From Bog-532 sp963830385 (GTDB lineage: Bacteria > Actinomycetota > Actinomycetes > Streptosporangiales > Streptosporangiaceae), in NCBI GenBank assembly GCA_963830385.1, contig CAWHMD010000010.1, positions 124,001 to 188,000 of the forward strand: 64,000 nucleotides of DNA, in the 5' to 3' direction. Below the pieces are notes generated by a model that searched no databases, was not told the DNA's origin, and was given only the letters and a program-made list of their open reading frames with translations. This document shows positions 46,192 to 57,765 of this stretch, one piece after another (positions within the stretch are counted from its first letter, which is position 1; each line of letters starts with the position of its first letter). Made by a program: the position numbers and the translations under genes.

Positions 46192-46233
46192 TGCGCCGGC
46201 CTGACCACGAGGTCACCGGGTAGGCTCGCGGCC

Positions 46234-47543
<1,310 letters not shown>

Positions 47544-47547
<4 letters not shown>

Positions 47548-48851
47548 TCAGCCGGTACACGCTGCCCGAGATGGGCCAGGTGTGGAGCGAGGCCCACAAG
47601 TACGAGCTCTGGTGCCGGGTGGAGACCCTGGTCCTCGAGGCGCACGCGCGGGCCGGTACGGTGCCGGCCGACAGCGTGGACCCGGTGCGCGCGGCCCTGC
47701 CGCCCACCCCGGAGGCCGTGGCCGAGGTGGAAGCGGTCACCGACCACGACGTGATCGCGTTCCTCACCGCCTGGGCGGACAACACCTCACCGCGCAGCGC
47801 CGCCGCCTACGTCCACTTCGGCATGACCTCGTCCGACCTGGTCGACACCGCCCTGGCCGTGCAGCTCACCGAGGCCACCGACATCCTCCTGGCCAAGGCG
47901 GACCACCTGGTCGCGGCGCTGCGCGAGCACGCGCTGGCGCACCGGGGGACGCTGCGGCCCGGACGCACCCACGGGGTGCACGCCGAGCCGGACGTGTGGG
48001 GTCACCGGGTGGCCGACTTCGCGTTCGCGGCCGCCCGGGGCCGGGACCGGCTGCGCCGGGCCCGCGAGGCCGTCGCCGTCGGCAAGCTGTCCGGGCCGGT
48101 CGGCAACTACTCCAACATCGCCCCCGCCATTGAGGCCGAGGTGATGCCCGCGCTCGGCCTGCGGCCCGCCGACGTCGCCACCCAGGTCGTGATGCGCGAC
48201 GGGATCTCTGAATGGGTCAGCGCCCTGGCCATCCTGGCCACCGTGTGCGAGGCGGTGGCGCTGGAGGTCCGGCACGGGCAGCGCACCGAGGTCCGGGAGC
48301 TGGCCGAGCCGTTCGGCCGAGGCCAGAAGGGCTCCTCGGCCATGCCCCACAAGAAGAACCCGATCCGCTCGGAGCGGATCTGCGGGCTGGCCCGGGTGGT
48401 CCGCGGCTACGTGACCCCGGTGCTGGAGGGCATCCCGCTGTGGCACGAGCGGGACATCTCCCACTCCAGCGTGGAGCGCATCGCGCTGCCGGACGCGGCC
48501 ATCAGCGTGGACTACCTGCTGCACCTGACCACCGGCCTGATCGAGGGCCTGGTGGTGGACGCCGAGCGGATGCGGGCCAACCTGGACGCCACCGGTGGGC
48601 TGCTCTACTCCTCGGCGGCGCTCCTCGAGCTGGTCGCCTCGGGCGTGGCCCGGGAGGACGCGTACGCCCTGGTCCAGACGGCGGCGATGGAGACCTGGAG
48701 CACCGGCACCCCGTTCCGGGAGACGCTGCGCAAGGAGGCCGCCGCCCGCGGGCAGGCGATCGACGAGGCGCGGCTGGACGAGGCCTGCCGGCCCGAGCGC
48801 TACGTGACGCGCCTGGGGCCGGTGTTCGACCGGCTGGAGCGCCTCAGATGA
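47544..48851 (+). CDS. purB: Adenylosuccinate lyase
   Basis: 435 residues from ATG 47544 (the open frame extends far upstream inside purD but is not coding there). Cleaves SAICAR and adenylosuccinate. Motifs: YVHFGMTSSDLVDTALAVQL, HGVHAEP, and the signature GSSAMPHKKNPIRSERI. Translationally coupled to purD. Confidence 0.97.
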
Positions 48852-49002
48852 CGGCAAATCGTGTCAAGCCGCCGCTCCCCGGCATGCCGGGTGGAATACT
48901 GGGCACCGCATTTGCGCGGGGCGCCGGTCGCGGTTCCGGCCGCCTGCTGACCCGGCTGCACGCCGGATTCCTTCACTACCCCTCGACAGGAGTTGCATCC
49001 AT

Positions 49003-50304
49003 ATGACGATGGGCACTGAGACCCGTTACCGCGTACGGGGCGGAGCGCCGCTGCACGGCACCGTCTTCGTGCAGGGCGCCAAGAACGCCGCGCTGAAGAT
49101 GATCGCAGCGTCCCTTTTCGCCGCCAAGGGCCGGACGGTCCTGCGTAACGTGCCGCCCATTGAGGACGTCCGCCGGGCCGTAGAACTGGCGCAGGCGGTG
49201 GGGGCCATCGTCGAGTTTCACGAGTCCGAGCGGATCCTGGTCGTCGACGCCTCCCGGCTGAACAGCCCGGTCCTGCCGGCCGAGATCGCCCGGCGGTTCC
49301 GCAGCTCGGTGCTGTTCGTGCCCGCCCTGCTGCACCGGCTGGGCGAGGCGCACATCGAGGGCATCGGCGGCTGCAACCTCGGGGACCGCAACCTGGACTT
49401 CCACTACCGGGGCTTCGCCCGGCTGGGCGCGGTGGTCGACGAGGGCGAGTCGGTCATCCACATCAAGGCCGGCACCAACGGCCTGCGCGGCTCGCACCTG
49501 TACCTGGACACCCCGTCCCACACCGGCACCGAGAACCTGATCATGGCCGCGTCGATGGCCCCGGGCACCACGATCATCGACAACGCGGCCCAGGAGCCGG
49601 AAGTCCTCGACGTGATCGCGTTCCTGATCAAGATGGGCGCGCGGATCAGCGGCGGCGGCACCGGCTTCGTGACCGTGGAGGGCGTCGACGAGCTGACCGC
49701 GGTCGAGCACACGGTGATGCCGGACCGGATCGACGCGGGCGTGTTCGCGATGGCCGCCGCGATCACCGGCGGTGAGCTCAACCTGGTCGGCGGCTCGCTC
49801 GAGCACTTCGGCGTGGTGCGCTGGAAGCTGGAGCAGATGGGTGTGGAGTTCTCCACCCAGGGCGCGGTCCTGCAGGTGCGCCGGGAGCACCCGCTCCGGC
49901 CGATAAACGTCATCACGTCCCCCTACCCGGGGTTCGCGACCGACCTGCAGTCGCCGATCATGGCGCTGGCCTGCCTGGCCGAGGGGTCGAGCTACATCCG
50001 CGAGACCATCTTCGACGGCCGCTACACGCTGGTGGGCGAGCTGAACAAGATGGGCGCCAAGGTCGAGATGGACAACAACGTGGCCATCGTGCACGGCCCC
50101 AGCGCGCTGCACGGGGCCGAGGTTGTCGCGCACGACCTGCGCACCGGCATCGCCCTGATCCTGGCCGGGCTGGCGGCCGAGGGCGAGACGGTGGTGGCGC
50201 CGGGGTACCTGATCGACCGCGGCCACGCGTCGATCGCGCAGCGGCTGACCACGCTGGGCGCCGACATCCAGGTGGAGCAGAACACGCCGGCCTTCTCGGC
50301 CTGA
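49003..50304 (+). CDS. murA: UDP-N-acetylglucosamine 1-carboxyvinyltransferase (MurA family)
   Basis: 433 residues. First committed step of peptidoglycan synthesis: enolpyruvyl transfer from PEP to UDP-GlcNAc. N-terminal VQGAKNAALKMIAASLFA matches the MurA substrate loop; the position of the PEP-binding Cys is occupied by Cys in IGGCNLGDRN, so the enzyme is likely fosfomycin-sensitive (mycobacterial MurA has Asp there). Later motifs DRIDAGVFAMAAAITGG and SPYPGFATDLQSP. RBS ACAGGAG. Followed by two hairpins. Confidence 0.92.
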   Translation: MTMGTETRYRVRGGAPLHGTVFVQGAKNAALKMIAASLFAAKGRTVLRNVPPIEDVRRAVELAQAVGAIVEFHESERILVVDASRLNSPVLPAEIARRFRSSVLFVPALLHRLGEAHIEGIGGCNLGDRNLDFHYRGFARLGAVVDEGESVIHIKAGTNGLRGSHLYLDTPSHTGTENLIMAASMAPGTTIIDNAAQEPEVLDVIAFLIKMGARISGGGTGFVTVEGVDELTAVEHTVMPDRIDAGVFAMAAAITGGELNLVGGSLEHFGVVRWKLEQMGVEFSTQGAVLQVRREHPLRPINVITSPYPGFATDLQSPIMALACLAEGSSYIRETIFDGRYTLVGELNKMGAKVEMDNNVAIVHGPSALHGAEVVAHDLRTGIALILAGLAAEGETVVAPGYLIDRGHASIAQRLTTLGADIQVEQNTPAFSA

Positions 50305-50308
50305 CGCC

Positions 50309-50354
50309 GGCCCGGTCACCGGGCCTGACCGCGGGGCCCTCCGGGGTCCCGCGG
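50309..50354 (+). terminator. Tandem hairpins after murA
   Basis: Two consecutive hairpins: GGCCCG..CGGGCC (50309-50325) and CCGCGGG..CCCGCGG (50329-50354). They begin 5 bp after the murA stop; a strong intrinsic terminator without T-tract. Confidence 0.65.
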
Positions 50355-50580
50355 CCGTCACCAGTACCGACGCCGTTCCGGTGTGTGAAACGCCGGCCCG
50401 CGGGTAAACAACCGGTTTTGAGACAAGCCGATGGGATGATTTCGGCTGACAACACCTCTTCACAAATTGAGCCGGATGAGTTACGAAAAGTACTGACCGG
50501 CAAGTACTCGGGGTGATGAGGTGAGTTGTTTAAGCGAATTGTGGCTGGTAGCTGGTTACCGGATGCGGATGGAGTGAACG

Positions 50581-50652
50581 GTGAGCACGCACGTCAGCAG
50601 CGACTTTACGGGCTGCCCGGGGTTAACGGCCCGCAGGGGAAATGACCGATGA
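50581..50652 (+). CDS. Possible 23-codon leader ORF coupled to the next gene
   Basis: GTG 50581 has GGATGGAG 5 bp upstream; the frame reads VSTHVSSDFTGCPGLTARRG then NDR and stops at 50650-50652, overlapping the ATG of the next gene (ATGA). It includes a TTA leucine codon, rare in high-GC actinomycetes. Could regulate translation of the downstream gene, or be chance. Confidence 0.3.
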   Translation: MSTHVSSDFTGCPGLTARRGNDR

Positions 50653-52106
50653 CCGTACGCAGGCACCTGCCCAGTGAGCTGGTCATCGGCGTGGTCGGGC
50701 CCTACGACCTGGTGGAGCGGATCATGCTGTCCGGGGCCGCAGCCCGGGACGAGGCCGGCGGCCCCGGCCAGCCGGAGCCGCCGGCTTTCCGGGCCGAGCC
50801 AGCCGAATCACCAGCCGGCAGCCCGCCGCCCCCCAGCCCGCCCGCCTGGTCCGCCGACGAGCCGCGGGGGCTGCCGGGCGGCACCTTGCCCCGCCGCCTG
50901 ATCGCGGCCGCCTACCGGCGGGAGCGGGAGGCGCCGGAGAAGGTCGCCCGGCTCGGGGCCGCCATCGACGTGTGCCTGTTCGCCAGCCCGGTGCCGTACG
51001 AGTACGCGCGCCGGGCCGAAGCCATCTCGGTGCCCTCCACCTACGTGCGGCTGGACGGTGACGCGCTGTACGCGGCGCTGCTGCGGGCCAGCCGCGAGCA
51101 CGGCCACGACATCGAGCGCATCAGCATCGACGTGCTGGACCGCGGCGCCATCGACGAGACCTACGCCGAGCTGGGTATCTCCTCCGAACGGGTCCGGCTG
51201 CGGCAGGACCCGGCCAGCCCGGCCGCACTGGCCGCCTTCCACGAACGGCTGTGGCGGATGGGCGAGACCTCGGTGGCGCTCACCTGCCTGGACTCGGTGA
51301 GCCGGCGGCTGACCCGGGCCGGTGTCCCGGTCATCGGCATCCGGCCGACCGACGCGGCCATCCGGGCCGCGGTGTGGAACGCGGTCCTGCTCGGCGGCCA
51401 CCACCGGCTGGAGGCCGCCCAGCTGGCCGTGGTGGTGGTCGAGGTGCCGCGGCTGCGCGAGGGTGCCCGCCGGGCGCTGTCCCGCTATTCGCGGGATGAG
51501 CTGCGGCTGACCGTGCACCGGTTCCTGACCACCGAGGCCCAGCGCATCCAGGCCATGGTCATCCAGGCCGACGACCACTCGTTCGTGATCGCGGCCACCC
51601 GCGGGTCACTGTCCACCTTGACCAGGGACTTCACCGAGCTGCCGTTCGAGGAGCGGGCCCGGGCCGAGCTCGGCATCACGATCGAGGTCGGCGTGGGCAC
51701 CGGCCGCACCGCCCAGGAGGCCGAGACCTACGCGCGGACGGCCCTGGCCCGGTCCCGGTCGGCCCCCGCGGCCACGGCCGCCCGGGAGGGCCAGCCGCTG
51801 GTCCCGCCCCCGCGCCGGGCACCCACGGTGCGGACCGCGCCGTCCCGCGGCGTGGAGACGCTGTCCCGGCTGGCCGACCGGCTCGAAGGCTCGGAGACCG
51901 CCCTGGTGGTGGACGCCGAGACGGCCGGGCGCCTGCTGGGAGTCACCTCCCGGACCGCCCGGCGGCTGCTCCGCGGCCTGGTGGACGAGGGCCTGGCCTG
52001 GCCGCTGCCGCCGAGCCGGGCCGCCCAGCCGGGGCGCCCGCGGCAGTTCTACCGGCTGATCACCGAGAAGCTGGAGGAGCCGGAGGCCTCCCGGGCTCCG
52101 TCCTGA
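50649..52106 (+). CDS. Predicted regulator with GGDEF/GCHIII-like palm and C-terminal winged helix
   Basis: 485 residues. An N-terminal domain with a Pro-rich loop (about 30-75), a middle substrate-binding-like region (IDVCLFASPVPYEYARRAEAISVPSTYVRLDG), a segment reminiscent of GTP cyclohydrolase III/GGDEF palms (ITIEVGVGTGRTAQEAETYARTALARS), and a C-terminal winged helix (AETAGRLLGVTSRTARRLLRGLVDEGLAW). Likely a transcriptional regulator; ligand unknown. AGGGGA lies 8 bp before the ATG. Convergent with the hisC-like gene. Confidence 0.7.
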   Translation: MTVRRHLPSELVIGVVGPYDLVERIMLSGAAARDEAGGPGQPEPPAFRAEPAESPAGSPPPPSPPAWSADEPRGLPGGTLPRRLIAAAYRREREAPEKVARLGAAIDVCLFASPVPYEYARRAEAISVPSTYVRLDGDALYAALLRASREHGHDIERISIDVLDRGAIDETYAELGISSERVRLRQDPASPAALAAFHERLWRMGETSVALTCLDSVSRRLTRAGVPVIGIRPTDAAIRAAVWNAVLLGGHHRLEAAQLAVVVVEVPRLREGARRALSRYSRDELRLTVHRFLTTEAQRIQAMVIQADDHSFVIAATRGSLSTLTRDFTELPFEERARAELGITIEVGVGTGRTAQEAETYARTALARSRSAPAATAAREGQPLVPPPRRAPTVRTAPSRGVETLSRLADRLEGSETALVVDAETAGRLLGVTSRTARRLLRGLVDEGLAWPLPPSRAAQPGRPRQFYRLITEKLEEPEASRAPS

Positions 52107-52127
52107 GGCCGGTCGGCCCGCGCCCGG

Positions 52128-53201
52128 TCAGGCGCGGTGCGGGAAGGCGCGGGCGACCGCCAGGAACAGGTCGTTGGCCTCGGGCTCGCCCACCGAGACG
52201 CGGGCACCCTCACCGGCGAACGGCCGGACGCTGACCCCGGCCGCGTGGCAGGCCTGGGCGAAGTCGCTGGTGTGGCCGCCCAGCCGCAGCCAGACGAAGT
52301 TGGCCTCCGAGGCGGGCACCGTCCAGCCGTCGGCCAGCAGGGCCTCGCGCACCCGGGTGCGCTCCTTGACCGTGGCCTCCACCCGCTCCAGCAGCTCATC
52401 CTCGGCCGCCAGCGACGCGACCGCCGCGGCCTGGGCCAGGCTGTTGACCGTGAACGTGAGCATGGTCTTGCGGACCGCCTGGGCCACCGGCGGGTGCCCG
52501 ACCATGAACCCGACCCGCAGCCCGGCCAGCCCGTAGGCCTTGGAGAAGGTGCGCAGCACGGCCACGTTGGGCCGGTCCCGGTACAGTGCCAGGCCGTCCG
52601 GGACCGACTCGTCCCTGATGTACTCGCGGTAGGCCTCGTCCAGCACGACCAGGCAGTCACCCGGCACCCGGTCCAGGAAGCGGGCCAGCTCATCGGCGTC
52701 GACCACGGTGCCGGTCGGGTTGTTCGGGTTGCACACGAAGACCAGCCGGGTGCGCGGGGTGATCGCGGCCGCCATCGCGTCCAGGTCGTGCCGCTCGTCC
52801 CGCAGCGGAACCTGGACCGAGGTGGCCCCGGTGAGCGCGGTCAGCCCCGGGTAGGCCTCGAACGAGCGCCAGGCGTACACCACCTCGGCGCCCGGCTCGC
52901 CGACCGCGGTGAGCAGCTGCTGGGCCACCCCGACGGACCCGCAGCCGAGCGCCACGTGGCCGGCGGGCACGCCGAAGCGCTCGGCGATCGCCGCCGTCAG
53001 CAGCTCGGCGCCGTTGTCCGGGTACCGGTTGATCTCCAGCGCCGCCTCGGCGATGACCTTGGCCACCGACGGGAGCGGGCCGTACGGGCTCTCGTTGGAC
53101 GAGAGCTTGAACGACCGGCCCCCGACGGCCTGGGCGGTCGCTCCCGGCTTGTATCCGGGCATGTCGTCGAGGATGCGGCGGAGCCGCGGCGCTTCACTCA
53201 C
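52128..53201 (-). CDS. Histidinol-phosphate/aromatic aminotransferase
   Basis: 357 residues, PLP fold type I. Seen: KLSSNESPYGPLPSV, VFVCNPNNPTGTVV, VVLDEAYREY, and the PLP lysine in LRTFSKAYGLAGLRVGF. Matches the HisC/Pat family (histidinol-phosphate or phenylalanine aminotransferase). It is not next to other his genes, so the second-copy Pat role is as likely. Confidence 0.9.
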   Translation of the reverse strand: MSEAPRLRRILDDMPGYKPGATAQAVGGRSFKLSSNESPYGPLPSVAKVIAEAALEINRYPDNGAELLTAAIAERFGVPAGHVALGCGSVGVAQQLLTAVGEPGAEVVYAWRSFEAYPGLTALTGATSVQVPLRDERHDLDAMAAAITPRTRLVFVCNPNNPTGTVVDADELARFLDRVPGDCLVVLDEAYREYIRDESVPDGLALYRDRPNVAVLRTFSKAYGLAGLRVGFMVGHPPVAQAVRKTMLTFTVNSLAQAAAVASLAAEDELLERVEATVKERTRVREALLADGWTVPASEANFVWLRLGGHTSDFAQACHAAGVSVRPFAGEGARVSVGEPEANDLFLAVARAFPHRA

Positions 53202-53240
53202 CCGTCCAGTTTCGCACGCCCCGCTCCGTGCCCCTCAACC

Positions 53241-53960
53241 TCAGTGCAGGGTCTTGGCCGCGTGCGCGTAGGCCTGGGCGGCCAGCGTGGTGGCCACGGT
53301 GGCCGTCGCGTTGGGGCCGACGATCGTGATCGCGCCGACGAAGTCGCTGGCCCGGTAGACCACCGACCACACGTTGATGCTCTCCGGCCCGGTGGCCTCG
53401 ATGTTCATGGCCCGTGCTTCGCTGGCCAGGTTGCTGACGGTCCGTTCGCTGACCGTGTAGGCGAACGTCTTGCCCTTCACCGTCGCGGTGTACCTGGCGC
53501 AGTTGGCCGGGATCGAGTTCTTCAGCGCCAGCGCGGAGGTGGCGGTGGACGGGGCCAGCAGCACCTCGGAGACGCCGTTGCTGCCCACCTTGAAGGTGGA
53601 CACGGTGGCCGGGACGGTGGCGAACTCCGGCGAGTTGAAACCGGTCACCGTGGTCTGGGAGCAGGTCGCGGGCTTGACCTTGACCCCGTTCATGGAGCTC
53701 CTGGTCGCCTTGACCTCGGCCAGCGAACCGTACTGGCCGGCCTCCACCGGCCCGGTCGGCGACTGCCCGTTGATCTTGGTGAGCAGCGCCCCGCGCAGCT
53801 GGGTGGCGGTGTAGCTGGCCGCCTGGGGCGCCGGGGCGCCGGCCGACTGGGTGGCGTGCGCCGCGGTTGAACCGCCCGCGGAACACCCCGTCACGGCGAG
53901 GGCTGCGAGGGCGGGGAGGGCGGCCAGCGCAGGCAGGCGGGACCAACGAACTCGTGACAT
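53241..53960 (-). CDS. Secreted lipoprotein, unknown function
   Basis: 239 residues. Signal peptide with basic start, hydrophobic LPALAALPALAALAV and lipobox TGC (Cys near 26). Mature part is a beta-rich domain (VYRASDFVGAITIVGPNATATV) without recognised family. Monocistronic. Confidence 0.8.
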   Translation of the reverse strand: MSRVRWSRLPALAALPALAALAVTGCSAGGSTAAHATQSAGAPAPQAASYTATQLRGALLTKINGQSPTGPVEAGQYGSLAEVKATRSSMNGVKVKPATCSQTTVTGFNSPEFATVPATVSTFKVGSNGVSEVLLAPSTATSALALKNSIPANCARYTATVKGKTFAYTVSERTVSNLASEARAMNIEATGPESINVWSVVYRASDFVGAITIVGPNATATVATTLAAQAYAHAAKTLH

Positions 53961-54104
53961 GAAGGAAATGCCTTTCTCACGCTACGAAACTTTCTGATTT
54001 CGGAGCGTGAGCTTACCGCACTCTAAGTAAGCGAATGGCGGCATTTTGTAAAAGAAAAGGGTCCCGGCTGGCCGGAGCCGGCTCAGGTACCGGCTTCCGC
54101 ACCG

Positions 54105-54866
54105 CTAGCCGACGACGACGGTGACCCGCAACGCCTGCACGATCGCGCACTGCGCCCCGACCGGGGCGCCACCCCGGTAGGCCAGCTCGACGGCGTTCGC
54201 GCTGGCCGCGGGGCCGGGGCCACCCAGCGAGGAGGCGCCGCCGGAACCTGTCGCCGGGGTCTGGGCGGGCTCGGCCGAGTGGCAGGGCAGCCGGACGATC
54301 GTCAGCACCGCCCGGCCCGGCCGGACGGCCTGGTACGCCGCGGCGGGCGAGCGGAGCAGGTGGGCCTGCCCGGCGGGCGACGGGACCAGCCCGGTGCCGG
54401 TCAGCCGGGGTGGCTCGGACCCGGCCCGCGGCGAGAGCACGCCGCTCAGGGACACCTGAACGGCCTGGCCGGGCTGCACGCAGTACTGCTGGCCGTTGCC
54501 GGGCTGGGTGATGAGCAGGATGGTGCTGGTCGACCCGGCCGGCCACCGGGAACATCCGTGCCCCTGGCCGGGGCTGCTCCCGGTCGCGGCCGGCGCCGGC
54601 TGCGTAGCCGACCCTTTATTCATGGAATTTGAACCCCGCGAAACCGTGGCACCGGGCGAGGCGCCGACGGATGCGGAGCTGGCGGGGCTCTGCGCCGGGC
54701 CGGACCCCGACGGGCCCGCGGCGGCGTCGCCGGCCGGGGATCCGGACCCGCAACCGGCCAGCGCGATCACGCCCAGCAGGGCAAGAGCCGCTGGTCCCGG
54801 CCACCACGCGGCCCGCCGCGGGCGGGGCAGGCTCACGCGGCCATCGTCGCGGGCGGGGCCGGTCAT
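54105..54866 (-). CDS. Secreted lipoprotein, unknown function
   Basis: 253 residues. Signal sequence WWPGPAALALLGVIALAGC with lipobox LAGC (Cys near 39), then a low-complexity Ser/Ala/Pro/Gly linker (about 40-100) and a compact domain with paired cysteines (GCSRW, YCVQPGQAV, LPCHSA, AQCAIV). AGGAG lies 5 bp before the ATG. No family recognised. Confidence 0.78.
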   Translation of the reverse strand: MTGPARDDGRVSLPRPRRAAWWPGPAALALLGVIALAGCGSGSPAGDAAAGPSGSGPAQSPASSASVGASPGATVSRGSNSMNKGSATQPAPAATGSSPGQGHGCSRWPAGSTSTILLITQPGNGQQYCVQPGQAVQVSLSGVLSPRAGSEPPRLTGTGLVPSPAGQAHLLRSPAAAYQAVRPGRAVLTIVRLPCHSAEPAQTPATGSGGASSLGGPGPAASANAVELAYRGGAPVGAQCAIVQALRVTVVVG

Positions 54867-55046
54867 GATGCTCCTTTCGAGCAGTCAGCCATGAGTTGGA
54901 CGTCCCCGCGTCACCATCGGGTTCCGCCCGCCCGCGTACCCGGCTCCCGGTCTGGGTAACTCCTCCTGGGACCACCATGTTTAACCAAGTTCTTCTCGGG
55001 TGGTATGAAGGCCAGGTCAGCCTACAAATAGGAGAGGCGCGAATTC

Positions 55047-57704
55047 GTGGCCATTCGGAAGGCGGTGGACGTCTTCGAGGGAGGGCCTGACCTCCCCGAG
55101 GGTTTCCTGTACTCGGTGAAACGCCGGTTGCTGGGCCCGCCGCTCGTGAACGAGCAACTCGGCGAGCAGCGGCTGTCGAAGCCGCTCGCCCTGGGCGTGC
55201 TCTCCCCGGACGGCATCTCCTCCTCGGCCTACGGCACCGAGGAAATCCTGATCGAGCTGCTGCCGTACTTCGGCCTGTTCGCGTTCACCCTGATCCTGCC
55301 GTTCACGCTGGTGATCCTGCTGGTCATGCTGCTGGTGATCCTGTCGTACCGCGAAGTCGTCATGGTCTACATCCGGCCCGGCGGCTCGTACGTGGTGGCC
55401 CGGCAGAACTTCGGGCCGAAGACCGCCCAGGTGTGCGCGGTCGCCCTGCTCATCGACTACATCGTCACGGTCGCGGTACAGACCGCGGCGGGCACCGCGG
55501 CCATCGCGTCGACGTTCCCGGCGATCGGCCCCTACGACCGGTACATCACGATCGGCGTCGTCCTGCTGATGTGCCTGGGCAACCTGCGGGGCATCAAGGA
55601 GGCCGGGCGGTTCTTCGCCATCCCGACGTACCTGTTCGCCGGGTCGGTCGTCCTCATGATCGTGGTCGGGCTGTTCCGGCAGCTGTTCTTCCACCTGCCG
55701 GTACTGGACGTGTCCTCCGTGCACGACACGATCAAGGTGACGCACCTGTCGAACCTGACCTTCGGGGTGATCGTCTTCACCTTCCTGCGCGCCTTCGCCA
55801 ACGGCGGCGCCTCGCTGACCGGCATCGAGGCGGTGTCGGACGCGGTGGGCGGCTTCCGGCCGCCGGAGGGGCGCAACGCCCGACAGGTGCTGGTCACCGA
55901 AGGGCTCATCCTCGGATTCCTGGTGGCCGGCATCTCCTGGCTGGCTCACGCCACCCACGCCACCCCGCGGACCACCGGCTACCCGACCGTGCTGGCCCAG
56001 GAAGCCGACCTGATCTTCGGCCACACGTTCGTCGGCCAGATCCTCTTCTACCTGGTCCAGGCGGCGACCGCGCTGATCCTGTACACCGGGGCCAACACCA
56101 GCTTCAACGGGTTCCCGTTCCTGGCCAGCTACGTGGCCGGGGACGCGTTCCTGCCGCGCTGGCTGCTCAAGCGCGGGCACCGGCTGGTGTTCTCCAACGC
56201 GATCATCCTGCTCACCATCTGCTCGGTGGCACTGCTCATCATCCGCGGCTCCAACGTCAACAACCTGGTGCCGCTGTACGCGATCGGCGTGTTCACCGCG
56301 TTCTCGATGGCCGGCTTCGGGATGGCCCGGTACCACTCGCGGCGGCGGGGACGGGGCTGGCGCCGGCGGTACGTGATCAACTTCTCGGCCGGGGTGCTGA
56401 CCGCGATCGTGGTGGCGATCTTCGCGGTGGTGAAGTTCACCGAGGGCGCCTGGATCGTGGTGGTGCTGTTCGCCATCGGCGTCCCGGCCCTGATCCGGCT
56501 GAACCGCGAGTACACCATGGAGTCGGACGTGCTGGCCGCCATCACCGGTGCCCAGCCCCCGCCACCCCCGAACTACTCCCGGCGGACCGTGTTCGTATTC
56601 GTGGACAGCTTCGACCTGGCCACACTGGCGGCGCTGCGCTACGCCCGCAGCCTGCGGCCGACCTCGCTGCGGGCGGTGCACTTCGTCATCGACAGCGCGC
56701 GGGCGGAGAAGCTGCGCGAAGAGTGGACCCGGGCCAACCGCGGGGTCGTGCTCGACTTCATCGACGTTCCCGACCGGCGGCTGACCCGCGCGGCCGCGGA
56801 ACTGGTCGGCCACGAGGTGGAGGACCCGGGCACCCACGTGACCGTCATCCTGCCCCGGCGCAGCTACTCGGCCTGGCTCGGCCGGCTGCTGCACGACCGC
56901 ACCGCGGACAAGATCGCCGAGGTGGTGAGCCGGATCCCGCGGTCGGCGGCCACGATCGTGCCCTACGACGTCCAGAGCCGGGTCCGGGTGCTGCAGGAGC
57001 GGCACGTGGTCCCGGGCGGTGAATCGGCCGCGCCGGACGGGACCCCGCCCGGTACCACGATCACCCCGGGCGTCTCCGGCGCCGACTCCGGGCCCGGGCA
57101 GCGACCCGAGCGCAAGCCCCGGCCGGACGGCAAGCCCCGGCCGGAACGGCCCGACCGCGGGCCACGGCCGGAACGGCCCGACCGCAAACCGCAGCCGGAC
57201 CGGGCGACGTCGCCGAACGGCGCCGAGCCGCCCGCGAAAGCCGGGAAGCCGGAGCCGTCCGGGGCGCCGGCCGCCTCGGCCAGCCAGGAATCTCCCTCAG
57301 AAGAGGAGATGAGGTCAGTGCGCAAGCTTCGCGACATGATCAAGGGGCGGGACGAGAGGGACGCCGCCACCGGCGACGCCGGGGCGAAGGCCTACGACCG
57401 GCCCAAGCCCTCGTCCGGGGTCAAGCCGATCGGCTCGCTGACCGAGCCGGGCAAGGCCGTCATCGAGGGCCGGGTGCGGGCGCTGGAGATCCGCCCGGTC
57501 GAGCAGAACTCGGTGCTGGCCTGCGAGATCGCGGACTCCACGGGCGACCTGACCGCGCTGTTCTACGGCCGGTCGCACATCGCGGGCGTCATCTGCGGGA
57601 GCAAGCTGCGGCTGCGCGGTCCGGTCGGCTTCAAGGCCGGACACCCGGTCATGATCAACCCGGCCTACGAGCTGATCGGCTCGGACCCCGACGCCGATTC
57701 CTAG
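55047..57704 (+). CDS. KimA/KUP-like potassium symporter with C-terminal OB-fold-like domain
   Basis: 885 residues from GTG 55047. APC-superfamily transporter with about 12 TM helices (about 60-480). The start LYSVKRRLLGPPLVNEQLGEQRLSKPLALGVLSPDGISSSAYGTEEIL and RPGGSYVVARQNFG, TGIEAVSDAVGGFRPPEGRNA, TGANTSFNGFPFLASYVAGD resemble Bacillus KimA (YdaO), a K+/H+ symporter. A soluble USP-like part follows (RRTVFVFVDSFDLATLAALRYAR), then a Pro/Arg-rich disordered linker (RPERPDRGPRPERPDRKP), and a C-terminal ~85-residue OB-fold-like domain (IEGRVRALEIRPVEQNSVLACEI...GVICGSKLRLRGP). Paralogue at 57766-60192; KdpDE nearby supports a potassium role. Confidence 0.8.
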   Translation: MAIRKAVDVFEGGPDLPEGFLYSVKRRLLGPPLVNEQLGEQRLSKPLALGVLSPDGISSSAYGTEEILIELLPYFGLFAFTLILPFTLVILLVMLLVILSYREVVMVYIRPGGSYVVARQNFGPKTAQVCAVALLIDYIVTVAVQTAAGTAAIASTFPAIGPYDRYITIGVVLLMCLGNLRGIKEAGRFFAIPTYLFAGSVVLMIVVGLFRQLFFHLPVLDVSSVHDTIKVTHLSNLTFGVIVFTFLRAFANGGASLTGIEAVSDAVGGFRPPEGRNARQVLVTEGLILGFLVAGISWLAHATHATPRTTGYPTVLAQEADLIFGHTFVGQILFYLVQAATALILYTGANTSFNGFPFLASYVAGDAFLPRWLLKRGHRLVFSNAIILLTICSVALLIIRGSNVNNLVPLYAIGVFTAFSMAGFGMARYHSRRRGRGWRRRYVINFSAGVLTAIVVAIFAVVKFTEGAWIVVVLFAIGVPALIRLNREYTMESDVLAAITGAQPPPPPNYSRRTVFVFVDSFDLATLAALRYARSLRPTSLRAVHFVIDSARAEKLREEWTRANRGVVLDFIDVPDRRLTRAAAELVGHEVEDPGTHVTVILPRRSYSAWLGRLLHDRTADKIAEVVSRIPRSAATIVPYDVQSRVRVLQERHVVPGGESAAPDGTPPGTTITPGVSGADSGPGQRPERKPRPDGKPRPERPDRGPRPERPDRKPQPDRATSPNGAEPPAKAGKPEPSGAPAASASQESPSEEEMRSVRKLRDMIKGRDERDAATGDAGAKAYDRPKPSSGVKPIGSLTEPGKAVIEGRVRALEIRPVEQNSVLACEIADSTGDLTALFYGRSHIAGVICGSKLRLRGPVGFKAGHPVMINPAYELIGSDPDADS

Positions 57705-57765
57705 TCTGCTTCCTAGTCCGCGGTTTCCGGCTCCGGCGAGATCAGCTCGTACAGCGGGTTGATCA

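Noticed and set aside
54890..55046. ydaO-type c-di-AMP riboswitch before the first KimA-like gene
   Set aside because: No conserved ydaO core or comparable paired structure could be recognised in the 150-bp leader.
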